NCBI GenBank assembly: GCA_018697205.1
Contig: JABHTG010000138.1
Span: forward strand, 1 to 64,000
DNA length: 64,000 bases
Reading direction: 5' to 3'
Source of the DNA: Nitrospina sp.
GTDB taxonomy: Bacteria > Nitrospinota > Nitrospinia > Nitrospinales > VA-1
Every line of letters begins with the position of its first letter. The first letter of the stretch is position 1. The notes below the pieces were generated by a model that made no database searches, was not told the DNA's origin, and saw only the letters and a program-made list of their open reading frames with translations. A program made the translations under genes and the position numbers. Below, in pieces: positions 27,704 through 36,160 of the stretch.

Positions 27704-27985
27704 CTACTTTTTAGGCTTTTGATCTGATTTTTGAGTAAATTTAAATTTCATCAGCAAGATAGATCCCGCCAAAAGTAGTGTCCCGAAATTCCAAAAAATA
27801 ACTGGTTTAGCGCTAATTAGAAATCCATAAATCGTCCAACATGCTATTCCAGCACACCAAATTAAAAGCATGGCTAGAGAAAAGTCATCCGCCGATTTTC
27901 TTCTCCACATTTTTATTACTTGAGGTACAAGCGAGACCGTCGTTAAAAAACCAGCTAAATAACCGAAAAACAAAACCAAACTCAT
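27704..27985 (-). CDS. SemiSWEET/PQ-loop membrane transporter
   Basis: 93 residues with three hydrophobic helices, the size of one SWEET half. Helix 1 carries the PQ motif (VSLVPQVIK) and is followed by the basic MWRRKSADDFS segment. Such proteins dimerise to move small sugars down their gradient. Substrate unknown. Confidence 0.88.
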   Translation of the reverse strand: MSLVLFFGYLAGFLTTVSLVPQVIKMWRRKSADDFSLAMLLIWCAGIACWTIYGFLISAKPVIFWNFGTLLLAGSILLMKFKFTQKSDQKPKK

Positions 27986-28026
27986 AAAGCGCTCCTATTT
28001 TTTAGATATTTATAGTTTGAATTTCA

Positions 28027-28944
28027 TTACAGGTTCTCATTAATTTTTATTTTTAATTCACACATGAAGTCAACTTCAGAAATCCAGTGAACCTTTAAGT
28101 AGTTAGGTACTCTTGTTTCCCTATTAATTCTTGCTGATTGTATTTGATTGGAGGTTAGGTTTGTTGAGTAGCGTAATATAGCATTCTCGAGGTTGGCCCA
28201 TTGTAAATCTGCATTCTTCATTATTGCAGATGAGAGATAAGCAAATGAAAGGTTGGCTTCTGAAAGAATGGCATTGCTAAGGTCAGCCATAAAAAGCCTT
28301 GATTCACGTAAGTCGGATTTACGTAAATCTGTTTTTCGGAGGTCAGCTTCGCTAAAGTCAACTCTACGGAGATCATGGTTGCTTAAGTCGACTTTTTTTA
28401 GATTAGCATTTTTGAAAGTACATCCGAGCAAAATTGCATTATTAAACTTTGTGCCCTGGCAATTGGTTTTGTTAAGATTAGCGTTAGTTAAGTTTGATCC
28501 TGCAAAAAAAGCCTTAGAAAGGTCTGCGCCTTCCAGGTCTGCCCCATCTAAAATGGTATCTCTAAAGCAAGCGGTTCCCAGAATTGCTTCCTTTAGGTTG
28601 GTATTTTTAAGGTTAGCGCCAGTAAGGTCTGCATGTCTAAGATTTGCTCGACTTAAGTTGGCTCCTTGTAGATCGGCTTTTATCATGCTAACGCTAGATA
28701 TATTGTTATTGTGGTCCTTAATCCCATTCATTTTTGCGCCACTTAGATTAGCGTCTCGTAAAATAGCTCTGTTAAAATTTGATTCTATAAGATAAGCCTC
28801 CCTTAAATTAGAACCTGTCAAATCTTTAGAGGTGAAATCAAAACCCTTAAGGTTAGTTTTCTTGAGATCAGCATTTCTCAGATTAGCGCTACTGATGTCA
28901 TTTTTAAGAAGAAGAGAACGGCGCAGGTTAAGTTCACTTGTCAT
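28027..28944 (-). CDS. pentapeptide-repeat protein (305 residues)
   Basis: About 45 pentapeptides run from residue 15 to 265, with the short break GIKDHNNNISS near residue 75. The C-terminal cap (N-L-T-x2-Q ... T-R-V-P-N-Y-L-K-V-x-W-I-S ... C) matches those of the proteins at 25347-26195 and 49681-50091. No signal peptide. A short unrecognised gene lies 39 bases upstream on the same strand. Confidence 0.9.
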   Translation of the reverse strand: MTSELNLRRSLLLKNDISSANLRNADLKKTNLKGFDFTSKDLTGSNLREAYLIESNFNRAILRDANLSGAKMNGIKDHNNNISSVSMIKADLQGANLSRANLRHADLTGANLKNTNLKEAILGTACFRDTILDGADLEGADLSKAFFAGSNLTNANLNKTNCQGTKFNNAILLGCTFKNANLKKVDLSNHDLRRVDFSEADLRKTDLRKSDLRESRLFMADLSNAILSEANLSFAYLSSAIMKNADLQWANLENAILRYSTNLTSNQIQSARINRETRVPNYLKVHWISEVDFMCELKIKINENL

Positions 28945-28983
28945 AGTAAGTTTTTTTAAAGATTGCTTCGTACTAACATTCTT

Positions 28984-29289
28984 TTATGTTAAGGGGCCTT
29001 CTTCATCTAGTAGGTCGGGTACAGAACGAGGTATTTCAACATCAAAAGAAACATTAGACCACTCTGAACAGTCTACTTGTTCTAAAAGTCTTTTATATAA
29101 CTCTGAAGTACTCATTCCATCAGATGCGTGTTCTAATAATTTGTTTTTTGAAATTTTAAGAAAACCGTGTTCAGTTCGCTCAACAGGAAAAAATATATTT
29201 TCATCCTCATCTATTCCGCCAGCTGTATCAATCATATTAATTAACATTTTTATGTTAGGTGCGCTTTCAATACTCCATTTTGACGGCAT
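28984..29289 (-). CDS. unrecognised soluble protein (101 residues)
   Basis: An acidic, soluble protein with no motif that I recognise. It lies between an MFS transporter gene (27 bases upstream) and a pentapeptide gene (39 bases downstream) on the same strand, so all three may share a transcript. Confidence 0.6.
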   Translation of the reverse strand: MPSKWSIESAPNIKMLINMIDTAGGIDEDENIFFPVERTEHGFLKISKNKLLEHASDGMSTSELYKRLLEQVDCSEWSNVSFDVEIPRSVPDLLDEEGPLT

Positions 29290-29316
29290 TTTTTTCTCCT
29301 AGAAAATAGTACTTAA

Positions 29317-30654
29317 TTACATTTTATGTTTGTAAGTTTCATTATTGTTTAGTGATCGGTGATCAATAAAAAGAAATAGGATCAGTGATATCGTTCCGAT
29401 TATGGAAATATTTAGCATAATATAAAGAAATTGTTGCCATCCATCAGTTTTATCTAAGATAGTACCGCCTAAAAACTCAAACACCATAGAAGCCAAGTAT
29501 CCTGTAGCGTCAATAATTCCAACTAGAACACCACAGTATTTACCTCCGAAATCTATTGAAAATACACTCATCGGGATTAAATAACATGGCGCAACTAATA
29601 AAGCATATATTGTTATTACTGATAGAGCTACCCAAAGCGTAGAATTTTCTTGTGCATTTGATTTTGGTAAAAATATTAGAATAACAATGCATCCGGTTGC
29701 CAAAATCATCATTCCGCCGAGTGTAAATACGCGTTTTTTCTTGGTAAGTTTATCAAAGATAAAGCCGCCTATGACTACAGAAAACATTGAACCCAATGCA
29801 AAAGTTGAAGATGCAATACCCGCTTTTCCCGGAGAAAGGTGAAAAATTTCTTTAAGGTATATGGGTAAAAAGTTTTGAAAAGTCATAAGAATTGTTAAAC
29901 ACATAATACTAAGACAAATTAACCAAAACCTAGAATTTTTAATAAAGTTGGTTAGAGCCTCACCTAGAGTTGCGTCATCAAGGTGGTGAGATTTTTTAGG
30001 ATTGTCGCCGCCGTCATCTCCGTCGATAGATGGCAATTCTCGTAATCCAACATCAGTGGGGGATTGTTTTAAATAGAAGAATAATATAATAAAAAGTATT
30101 CCTGTTATAGGCAATGATGAGGCTACTACCCAACGCCAAGAAACTACTAATAGTAAACTTCCCATGAGAAGAGATGTGAAAAGTGAACTTGACATTGAGC
30201 TTGAAGCAAGAATACCCCAGATTCTTCCGCGCCAATTTTTTGAGAACCAGTTTCTGATGAGATTTGCCATGCAAGGCCAACCTGCAGACTTTGCAAGCAT
30301 GGCAATAAAAAAGGCTATGGAGAAGAAAAAAACCTTAGAAATCACTCCAAATATTCCAGTCGCTAACATGCAAAGGCCAATAGAACCGAGAAATACTCGC
30401 CTCCCTCCAAATCTATCTGCTAATATTCCTGTTGTAAGCTTTCCGATAACTGTACCGGCCGTTCCCCACCCAAGAATAGCTCCCCACATGGTCTTATTAA
30501 GACCCAATTCTGGGTCATCAAGCATAGCAGGGCTCGATATAACCACTGTTGTTCTGCATATATTTAATGCTGCATATGCACCGTAAATACATATAAGAAG
30601 CACCATTTCCCATGTAAAGTTTGGGTTACTTTTTAGCTTGGTAGTCCATTTCAT
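29317..30654 (-). CDS. MFS transporter, organophosphate:phosphate antiporter-like
   Basis: 445 residues with 12 predicted helices and a central hydrophilic loop (about 205-230). The ADRFGGRR segment after helix 2 is an MFS signature and the general layout resembles GlpT/UhpC-type antiporters. Substrate is not readable from sequence. It may head a transcript continuing through the 101-residue protein and the pentapeptide protein. Confidence 0.85.
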   Translation of the reverse strand: MKWTTKLKSNPNFTWEMVLLICIYGAYAALNICRTTVVISSPAMLDDPELGLNKTMWGAILGWGTAGTVIGKLTTGILADRFGGRRVFLGSIGLCMLATGIFGVISKVFFFSIAFFIAMLAKSAGWPCMANLIRNWFSKNWRGRIWGILASSSMSSSLFTSLLMGSLLLVVSWRWVVASSLPITGILFIILFFYLKQSPTDVGLRELPSIDGDDGGDNPKKSHHLDDATLGEALTNFIKNSRFWLICLSIMCLTILMTFQNFLPIYLKEIFHLSPGKAGIASSTFALGSMFSVVIGGFIFDKLTKKKRVFTLGGMMILATGCIVILIFLPKSNAQENSTLWVALSVITIYALLVAPCYLIPMSVFSIDFGGKYCGVLVGIIDATGYLASMVFEFLGGTILDKTDGWQQFLYIMLNISIIGTISLILFLFIDHRSLNNNETYKHKM

Positions 30655-30759
30655 TGATTACTTTTAAGCTTATTTAATATTTTAGTTATATCTTATAGTA
30701 TTAGGTTTTCTCATCTTAAGATGTTTCTCATTATTTGAAATTAATGTTCACTAATAGTT

Positions 30760-31737
30760 TTATACCTTCCAAATTGAATCCACAAAATATTTTCGAGAGT
30801 CAAATAAATTAGTCACGACTTTGAATCCATTTTTAATGGCTAAAACTTCTATTTCTTCAAGTGTATATTTAAAAGATTGTTCGGTCTGTATAGTTTCCCA
30901 GGCTTTGAAGTGAAAGTCCTTTTTTAGAGATTTGATGTGAACGGTCTGGTTATGAATGCTATAAAGATAACTTTCGACAGAGTTAGTTAAAGGGTTGAAA
31001 TGTCCTTGTTGTGTAAAGTAGTTCTTGTTGAAATTGGCGCCCAATTCTTGATTGATTCGATCGAGTAAATGAAGGTTGAATTTTTCAAAAAGTGGATTGT
31101 TGTAAGCAGAGTAAAGAAGTTTAGGATCTTTCATAAGGTCAAACCCTATAAGCAATGAATCTCCTGATTTAAGAGTTTGGCTTAGGCGTTTAAGAAAGGA
31201 GTTGGCCATATCTAGGTCCATATTATTTAGGCTAACTCCTAGAAAGAGGATGAGGTTTTGTCCCTTTTGCGTGATAGCATCCAGACCGTCAAAATAATCT
31301 CCAGTTAATCCAGTGACTTTTAGAGAAGTATTCGAGTGCCTATCTTCCAATAGCTTTACTAGATTAACAATAGCTCCACCCGATATATCGATGGGGAAGT
31401 AGTGAAAATCAATTTTCTTGTTGAGGAAATGTTCAATAAGAATCTGAGTTTTACGTCCATCGCCTGATCCTAGTTCTATTAGATTGAATTTGTCGCTACT
31501 GATAAGTTGTGAAATATATTCTTTATGGTTCTGTATAATTTCAAACTCACTTGCTGCTGGAAGATAGCTTGATAGTGCTGTTATTTTTTTAAAAATCTCA
31601 CTACCTTTGTTGTCAAAAATCAACCATGAGGGTAAAGTTTTTTTATTTAGAGAAAGTCCGTTATCTATAGCTTTAGAAAATTGTTCCTCTTGGGATGCTA
31701 AATATTTTTTAGATTTCAATTTTTTAGTGTTAAACAA
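30760..31737 (-). CDS. EgtD-like SAM-dependent methyltransferase
   Basis: 325 residues, the usual length for the EgtD (histidine N-alpha-methyltransferase) family. The SAM site ELGSGDGRKT and the PIDIS block fit, as does the C-terminal Trp-containing region. The start is TTG with a GGAG ribosome binding site 7 bases before it. EgtD makes hercynine in ergothioneine synthesis, but no EgtB is in this window, so the true substrate is uncertain. It is divergent from a di-iron oxidase-like gene (190 bases apart). Confidence 0.85.
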   Translation of the reverse strand: MFNTKKLKSKKYLASQEEQFSKAIDNGLSLNKKTLPSWLIFDNKGSEIFKKITALSSYLPAASEFEIIQNHKEYISQLISSDKFNLIELGSGDGRKTQILIEHFLNKKIDFHYFPIDISGGAIVNLVKLLEDRHSNTSLKVTGLTGDYFDGLDAITQKGQNLILFLGVSLNNMDLDMANSFLKRLSQTLKSGDSLLIGFDLMKDPKLLYSAYNNPLFEKFNLHLLDRINQELGANFNKNYFTQQGHFNPLTNSVESYLYSIHNQTVHIKSLKKDFHFKAWETIQTEQSFKYTLEEIEVLAIKNGFKVVTNLFDSRKYFVDSIWKV

Positions 31738-31928
31738 GTCAATACTCCTTTTTTTCTAGCTAATTTGACGTTTATACATATATTTTGTTATGGTAATAAA
31801 TATATATAGTATTAATTTTTTTAGCCTATCTTTAAAGTTTGCGTTTGTTTTTCTGTTTTGCAGATTAATGATGGATGGTATTCAGGATATATTCGCCGTA
31901 GTTCTTCTAATACTCCTCTCAAAAAAAT

Positions 31929-33023
31929 ATGAATTTTTGTTCACAAAAAAACTCAATAATACTTGATTTTCCATATTATGACTTAGAGAAAGAGTTTTTA
32001 GATTTGCTGAACTCTGATTGCTTAGATCTGTTTATTGCTCAGAATCCAAAAAAAGTAGATAAATTTAACTCGGCATTGGAACTGTGTTTTTATAATGCTT
32101 TTGAAAATGACGATGGCTGCCCTCATGCGCATCTATTTTTACAGAGACTTCTTTATCGAATCAACCGTTTAAAACTTTTTTGGTATGACGGGTTAAAAAA
32201 TTACTCTAATGAAGATTCTTCTTTTCTTTTTTCACTTAGGTTAAAAGTTGAAAATGCCTGGCAAAGCTGGGAAAAAAATAATTTTACCTATAAAAACTCA
32301 GGTGATCTTTTCAAAACTCTCCATGGACGAGTTAAAGAAGATTTGCAACCGGATCCTTCGTCAGATGGTTTGATCATTCGTAATAAAATTTCAAAAACGG
32401 AGTATCTTTATTTGCTTGCGGTTACTTCGATAGATGGTTTGGTCGAAGCAAGTCAACTTTCACGTATGCTAGGTGGTGTCGGGAACGAGGTGCAAACTAT
32501 GCTCACTCGAATCTTATGGGAAGAGTATGGTAGTGGCAAGTTATCTAGGAAGCATTCGACTCATTTTGCAATTATGTTAGAAGAATGTGGTCTGGATCCT
32601 ACTCCGGAAGCTTATTTTGAGATTGTTCCATGGGAAGTGTTGGCTAACTTTAACCATAGTTTTTTTCTTTCTGAGCGTAAGAAAAATTTTTTACGTTATA
32701 TTGGTGGATTATTGTATACCGAAGTTTCAGTTCCTGCCGCTTTTCAGAATTTTAAATTGGCTGGTGAGCGCTTGGAATTGGGGATAAAAGGTATCAGTTA
32801 TTGGAATGTTCACATCGCAGAGGATGTTCGCCATGGTCAATGGATGCTGAACGATGTAGCTCTTCTTCTTGCTGAAAAGTACTCTGATGAAGGTTGGGAC
32901 ATTGTTCAAGGATATGACCAACAAAAGTTTATTAGTACCCGGTCTACCTCCGCTATAGTTGGATCTATTTTATCTGATGATTTTGATGAGCAAAAATTTA
33001 GTTCCGGTCTCCATTTATCCTAG
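31929..33023 (+). CDS. heme-oxygenase-like di-iron (iron-containing redox enzyme) protein
   Basis: 364 residues. The C-terminal two-thirds resembles the iron-containing redox enzyme family of the heme-oxygenase fold: WEEYGxG followed by a His-rich segment (RKHSTHF), a later LYTEVS glutamate, and the H-x3-D-x2-H triad (HIAEDVRHG). These Glu/His/Asp residues are the expected metal ligands. Known relatives are oxidases and desaturases. The N-terminal part (about 1-130) is unfamiliar. The divergent neighbour is an EgtD-like methyltransferase. Substrate unknown. Confidence 0.75.
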   Translation: MNFCSQKNSIILDFPYYDLEKEFLDLLNSDCLDLFIAQNPKKVDKFNSALELCFYNAFENDDGCPHAHLFLQRLLYRINRLKLFWYDGLKNYSNEDSSFLFSLRLKVENAWQSWEKNNFTYKNSGDLFKTLHGRVKEDLQPDPSSDGLIIRNKISKTEYLYLLAVTSIDGLVEASQLSRMLGGVGNEVQTMLTRILWEEYGSGKLSRKHSTHFAIMLEECGLDPTPEAYFEIVPWEVLANFNHSFFLSERKKNFLRYIGGLLYTEVSVPAAFQNFKLAGERLELGIKGISYWNVHIAEDVRHGQWMLNDVALLLAEKYSDEGWDIVQGYDQQKFISTRSTSAIVGSILSDDFDEQKFSSGLHLS

Positions 33024-33126
33024 TTTTGTAAATTTTTTCTATGTTGTTACTTTCTGCTAAAACTGGGAGGAGGATGCCACAGTACTTCCTAATGGGTATA
33101 GTTTTTAAAGGTGTTATAATGTTTTA

Positions 33127-33387
33127 ATGTTCTCCATTGATGCTTTTAATACTTTTAGTACTGCCATTTTTGTATTTATTGTTATTTGTTTTGTTTGGGC
33201 TTTGATTTATAGCACGCACAAAATTGGATCATTGTATGTTGGCTCTTTGCTCAAAGGAATTATCCTAGTATTTATTGCTATTTGTCTCTACAAAATAATT
33301 ATGGACGGTGCCGACCCAATGCTATTAGTTATTTCGGGAATAGCGGTAATTGGTTTTTCTATTATTCCTAAACCACCTGCAGAATGA
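33127..33387 (+). CDS. three-helix membrane protein (86 residues)
   Basis: Three hydrophobic helices (about 5-30, 38-62, 64-80) with short loops. AAAGGTG lies about 14 bases before the ATG. No family is recognised. It follows the di-iron protein gene by 103 bases on the same strand. Confidence 0.55.
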   Translation: MFSIDAFNTFSTAIFVFIVICFVWALIYSTHKIGSLYVGSLLKGIILVFIAICLYKIIMDGADPMLLVISGIAVIGFSIIPKPPAE

Positions 33388-33485
33388 ACTAACTCTTGCG
33401 TCGTAAGTTTAGCTTTTTTTGGTCTCCCATCTACCTGCAACGGAACAGCGTAAGAAGTGCTTTTTTATTTTAATATTCATTCCTC

Positions 33486-33623
33486 TCATTTTTTTACCAA
33501 TAGAAATAATAAAGATAGAACCATAACTGTTAGAACAATGGATAACGATTGAAGAACAAACCCCAAGATAAAGAAAAATACTGCAATTGTATAAAACCAC
33601 GCTTCAATCCTGTCCCAGTCCAT
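33486..33623 (-). CDS. small two-helix membrane protein (45 residues)
   Basis: An AGAGAG...AGG ribosome binding site precedes the ATG. A short polar start (MDWDRIEAW) is followed by two hydrophobic segments and a KK end. The strong membrane character on the minus strand favours this frame over the overlapping 63-codon frame at 33409-33600, which has no ribosome binding site. Unrecognised. Confidence 0.5.
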   Translation of the reverse strand: MDWDRIEAWFYTIAVFFFILGFVLQSLSIVLTVMVLSLLFLLVKK

Positions 33624-34125
33624 TAGCCTATCTCTCTTTATTTAAGCAAACGGCCTTTAACATAACTAATCATTTTAAATGAGACTATTTTATTACAAGT
33701 ATGGAGAGATTTAATACGGTTTAGCCATCATTTGCCATCCCAAACAAAAATAAAGGCCGACTCATCCTTAATTTTTTGAGGAAACGAGGGATTCTAACTT
33801 AGAAAGCTATTTTAAATTTGCTACGACGTTATACGCTTTGGCATCCTTTGGGGCATTTTCCCCAGTAGCTGACCATATAACGTTACGCTTTAATTCGTTC
33901 TTGTAAATTCTTCAACTGTGGTAATTATTTAATTTAAAAATGTTTAAATTGTCTTCATACCTCAAACGAAGTATATGAGAAGTTTATCTTCGTGCTATTA
34001 TTCTAATATTATATGTTTAGACTAATTTATTAATTAGTGCTCTATAAATAATAATATCTAAATCATTATTCAGATAAAGGTTAATTTTTAACTGGGATCT
34101 TTTTTTTCTAATAAGGAGAACTTAA
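33624..34125. other. gene-free interval with a nested inverted repeat
   Basis: About 500 bases with no supportable protein gene. The only structure is at 33826-33883: outer arms ACGTTATA and TATAACGT, inner GGGG and CCCC around a CATTTT loop. It could be a small structured RNA or a relic. Confidence 0.35.
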
Positions 34126-34185
34126 ATGAGAGATGTGAAAGCTGCGGTAGATGGTAAACGCCCTCGCTTTTTCATCGCTACATAA
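34126..34185 (+). CDS. possible leader peptide (19 residues)
   Basis: A short frame with a strong AAGGAGAA ribosome binding site 5 bases before its ATG, ending 14 bases before the GTG start of the next gene. Very short, basic peptide. It is compatible with a translated leader that couples to or attenuates the downstream gene. Confidence 0.35.
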   Translation: MRDVKAAVDGKRPRFFIAT

Positions 34186-34199
34186 CAAGGTGACATAAA

Positions 34200-34496
34200 G
34201 TGCAAAGAATTTCTCTCATATACGCAACAAGTTGTCAAAAATACAAGCTTCTTAAGCAGCTTCTATTAGATATTGGATTACCATTCGAAGATATTAAGCA
34301 TGGACGATTGCATAAAGGATGCGTATGTAGAACTTTTATATCACCAACAATTTTGGTTGATAATGATGTTATTATTTTTTGTGGACCATTACAGTCAAAG
34401 CCTAAAAAAAAATCCTCGGAGCTGGCTTATCTTGAAAAAATCCCCAATAAAAAAGAATTGAGAGCTCTTCTCGAATGGGTTGAGGTAAAAATTTAA
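34200..34496 (+). CDS. unrecognised protein (98 residues), possibly thioredoxin-like
   Basis: The GTG start is preceded by AAGGTGA. The ATSCQKYKLLKQLLLDIGLP start and the later SPTILVDNDVIIFCGP segment recall small thioredoxin-fold proteins in which an SPT-type loop contacts substrate. Cys residues at about 12, 41, 43 and 61 may be functional. The resemblance is weak. Confidence 0.5.
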   Translation: MQRISLIYATSCQKYKLLKQLLLDIGLPFEDIKHGRLHKGCVCRTFISPTILVDNDVIIFCGPLQSKPKKKSSELAYLEKIPNKKELRALLEWVEVKI

Positions 34497-34639
34497 ATTT
34501 GTCAGACTATATTTACAGATAGGTGAAGATTCAATGATGTATGTTTTTAAAGCTATTGGTGGGGTTGGGTAGTAGGGTTTATCCTACACTTTTGGGTCAA
34601 AAAAGAGGATCGGGGATTCTTGTAGGTCATTGAATTTAA

Positions 34640-34716
34640 TGGTCGGGATGAGAGGATTTGAACCTCCGACCCCCTGACCCCGAGACAGGTACGCTACCAG
34701 GCTGCGCTACATCCCG
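34640..34716 (-). tRNA. tRNA-Pro (anticodon CGG), CCA encoded
   Basis: The minus strand folds as a full cloverleaf: 7-bp acceptor CGGGATG/CATCCCG, D arm GCGC/GCGT, anticodon arm with loop CTCGGGG (anticodon CGG at 34682-34680), 5-base variable loop, T arm GGAGG-TTCAAAT-CCTCT, discriminator A at 34643 and CCA at 34642-34640. It resembles bacterial tRNA-Pro, including the G after the anticodon. Confidence 0.95.
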
Positions 34717-34788
34717 ACTATCCACTTAAATAATTTACGGAGCAAAAAAATAATACTATTTAAATGAAACAATTAATTGATCAAAAAT

Positions 34789-35922
34789 TTAAGACGTTTT
34801 GTAAAAAAAACCTTTTAAATATTTCCAAATAACTATTGAGCCCACTCTATTTACAAAAGACTTAAATCTAGTGCTGCCACCTAGACATTTTTGACAATAA
34901 GGATGAACAACTTTTAATTTATTAAAACCTTCAACGGCATCAATTACTGGCTTAAAATTCATTATTTCAGTTATAGAATTTTCGAAAACATTTCCAGCTT
35001 TGGTGCTTCCATTATAATCAACACAGCAGTAAGTTAAATCTCCACTACAAAGAATTGCGAAATGATCATTCAGGGCGCTACAATAGCCTGTTTTAGAGGG
35101 GACTACTTTATCATTTTCTGTAAAAGCATTGCCCCATGTATTTAGAATATACGTTTCAAAAGAAATATTTGGTGCGATCTTTACAACATTCCACTTAAAT
35201 GTGGAGAGTTTGTCGATTTTTTTTTCAACGGCAGCTTTATCTTCAAGGCTTAGGGGAGGGCATACCTTGTGGACTTCATTGGCCCAGTAGCGAAAAGTTT
35301 TTCTAAGCTCTTTAGTGTTATTTATTACACTCATCGTTCCGACAGACCAATCTTCACCAGGAACTTCCGCCTTAATTGATGTGTTAAGAAAGTGCACTTT
35401 TATTTTAGGTGGTTTTGTTTGTTTAAGACATGCCCCAATAAACTCTAGAATCCGATTGTGGTATTCCTCAAACTTCATGCGTCTTGCTTTACGAGTTTTG
35501 TAGGATTCTGCGTCAGGAGTTTGTAGGGAAATGTTAATTTGAGAGGCGGTAACTTTTTCTAATTTTATGGCCTGTTCTTCATCTAGATATGTTCCATTTG
35601 TTGTGATACCAGTCTTTACTCCAAGTTGAGCAGCGTAATCGAGAATTTCAAAAAAACGTGGGTGCATGAAAGGCTCACCCATGACATGAAAGGTAATTTT
35701 TTCTGCCATATTGTATTCTGCTATTTCATCAATTATTCCACACACTTTATCAAAATCCATATATTCATAATGCCTTGTCATTTCTTGTTTTGGGCAAAAG
35801 GTACAGTCAAAATTACAAACATTAGTTAGTTCTATGTGAATACGCTGAAGAGGAAAGTTAACTAGTTCTCCAAAGCGTCCAGGGAAAGGTTTTGATCTTG
35901 GAGGATGGACTGTTGTTAGCAT
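34789..35922 (-). CDS. radical SAM protein with SPASM-type C terminus
   Basis: 377 residues. The radical SAM cluster motif is C-NFD-C-TF-C in the first 45 residues, followed by the HVMGEPFMHP block. A second, cysteine-rich C-terminal region (YCSALNDHF, LTYCCVDYNG, YCQKCLGG) fits a SPASM domain with an auxiliary cluster. Such enzymes modify peptides, sugars or cofactors. The substrate is unknown. No peptide precursor is adjacent; the leader-like protein at 9.0-9.4 kb is 25 kb away. Confidence 0.85.
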   Translation of the reverse strand: MLTTVHPPRSKPFPGRFGELVNFPLQRIHIELTNVCNFDCTFCPKQEMTRHYEYMDFDKVCGIIDEIAEYNMAEKITFHVMGEPFMHPRFFEILDYAAQLGVKTGITTNGTYLDEEQAIKLEKVTASQINISLQTPDAESYKTRKARRMKFEEYHNRILEFIGACLKQTKPPKIKVHFLNTSIKAEVPGEDWSVGTMSVINNTKELRKTFRYWANEVHKVCPPLSLEDKAAVEKKIDKLSTFKWNVVKIAPNISFETYILNTWGNAFTENDKVVPSKTGYCSALNDHFAILCSGDLTYCCVDYNGSTKAGNVFENSITEIMNFKPVIDAVEGFNKLKVVHPYCQKCLGGSTRFKSFVNRVGSIVIWKYLKGFFYKTS

Positions 35923-35941
35923 ATTTATTTTGTGGCCTTTT

Positions 35942-36124
35942 TTATTTATCCCAAACGTAACGATTTACACTTTCACTCGTAAATGAATTATTAGTGACTT
36001 GCCTTGTAATATCTTTTGATTTGCAATTTGGACAAGAAACTTTTTTTTTGTCAACTTCTGAGATTTTCATTTCAATTATAAACGGCTTTTTACATTTGTT
36101 GCAAAGATGGTCATAGTGAGGCAT
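35942..36124 (-). CDS. FmdB-type zinc-ribbon protein
   Basis: 60 residues with the classical start MPHYDHLCNKC and two C-x2-C pairs forming a zinc ribbon. The family (FmdB/putative regulatory protein) is widespread, small, and functionally uncertain. It lies 19 bases upstream of the radical SAM gene on the same strand. Confidence 0.85.
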   Translation of the reverse strand: MPHYDHLCNKCKKPFIIEMKISEVDKKKVSCPNCKSKDITRQVTNNSFTSESVNRYVWDK

Positions 36125-36160
36125 TTTGATATCTCCAAAAGGAAAATATTACAGCAGTTT

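Noticed and set aside
33409-33600. 63-codon minus-strand frame
   Set aside because: Lacks a ribosome binding site and overlaps a better-supported 45-residue membrane protein in another frame.
34572-34587. GTAGG/CCTAC hairpin after the 98-residue gene as a terminator
   Set aside because: Only 5 bp with a 6-base loop and a four-T run after CA; too weak to call.
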